A stretch of DNA of 64,000 nt, taken from assembly GCF_000006565.2 (NCBI RefSeq), contig NC_031476.1, forward strand, positions 3,868,458-3,932,457, given 5' to 3'. Below, in pieces: positions 63,749 through 64,000 of this stretch; the stretch's first letter is position 1; every line of letters begins with the position of its first letter. The position numbers and the translations under genes were made by a program. The stretch comes from Toxoplasma gondii ME49 (lineage: Eukaryota; Apicomplexa; Conoidasida; Eucoccidiorida; Sarcocystidae). The notes beneath the pieces are model-generated. The model saw only the letters and a list, made by a program, of their open reading frames with translations, had not been told where the DNA came from and searched no databases.

Positions 63749-64000
63749 GTAGGTTTTTTCATGAAGTCTTTGTCCTCAACCATAGTCTATTGCTGCCTTG
63801 CCCATCGTACGTAGACGTTACAGTTTTGGAGAGGTCGCGTCACATCGTGCTTGCTCGTCGGGCATCCCACTTTTGCTTATCCAGCCCCAATGAGAGCGTA
63901 GTTTATGGACGTTGTACCTGGATAGTCTACGCGGTTACATATGGGACTGCCCTTGCACGCACGGTATGTAGTAAGTTGACGTTCAAGCGTACCCAGTGTA

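Overview
The window looks like nuclear chromosomal DNA of a cyst-forming coccidian, Toxoplasma gondii or a close relative such as Neospora or Hammondia. The evidence is many short phase-matched GT/AG introns rich in AT-dinucleotide arrays, proteins with long low-complexity Ser/Glu/Arg extensions, degenerate SRS (SAG1-related surface antigen) copies, and a pepsin-like protease with a DTGSCEFW active site. There are no bacterial operons and no organellar genes. Species identity is inference.

Layout: (1) 356-7638, + strand, a multi-exon coiled-coil protein of unknown function whose 5' end may lie before the window. (2) 8262-8332, - strand, tRNA-Asp(GTC). (3) 9839-12595, + strand, a long single-exon DusA-type tRNA-dihydrouridine synthase with a possible organelle-targeting leader. 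(4) 13830-16780, two decayed SRS copies in tandem. (5) 20603-34601, + strand, an 18-exon PP4R3/SMEK-type regulatory subunit of protein phosphatase 4; all exon phases close. (6) 37484-48557, - strand, an 8-exon PKA-like AGC kinase of about 2,408 residues whose activation segment is interrupted by about 1,240 residues. (7) About 52.7-56.1 kb, - strand, a membrane-anchored SNase-like protein resembling C3orf33. (8) 56184 to about 57260, - strand, an unrecognised conserved-looking gene. (9) 57804-58927, + strand, a two-exon protein of unknown function. (10) 59630-61883, - strand, a secreted pepsin-family aspartyl protease split into many small exons. (11) 63038 to beyond the window end, + strand, the first exon of an MFS sugar-transporter-like protein.

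The genes are independent eukaryotic units. The PP4 subunit and the kinase are convergent neighbours (a phosphatase subunit and a kinase), and the protease and transporter are divergent across about 1.15 kb. AT-dinucleotide microsatellites occur almost only between 25.7 and 39.0 kb, in PP4R3 introns and around the kinase 3' end. The most unusual object is the kinase: every PKA landmark is recognisable, including the C-terminal FxxF, but DFG and the activation-loop TLCGTPEY are separated by one uninterrupted 3.7-kb stretch of coding sequence.
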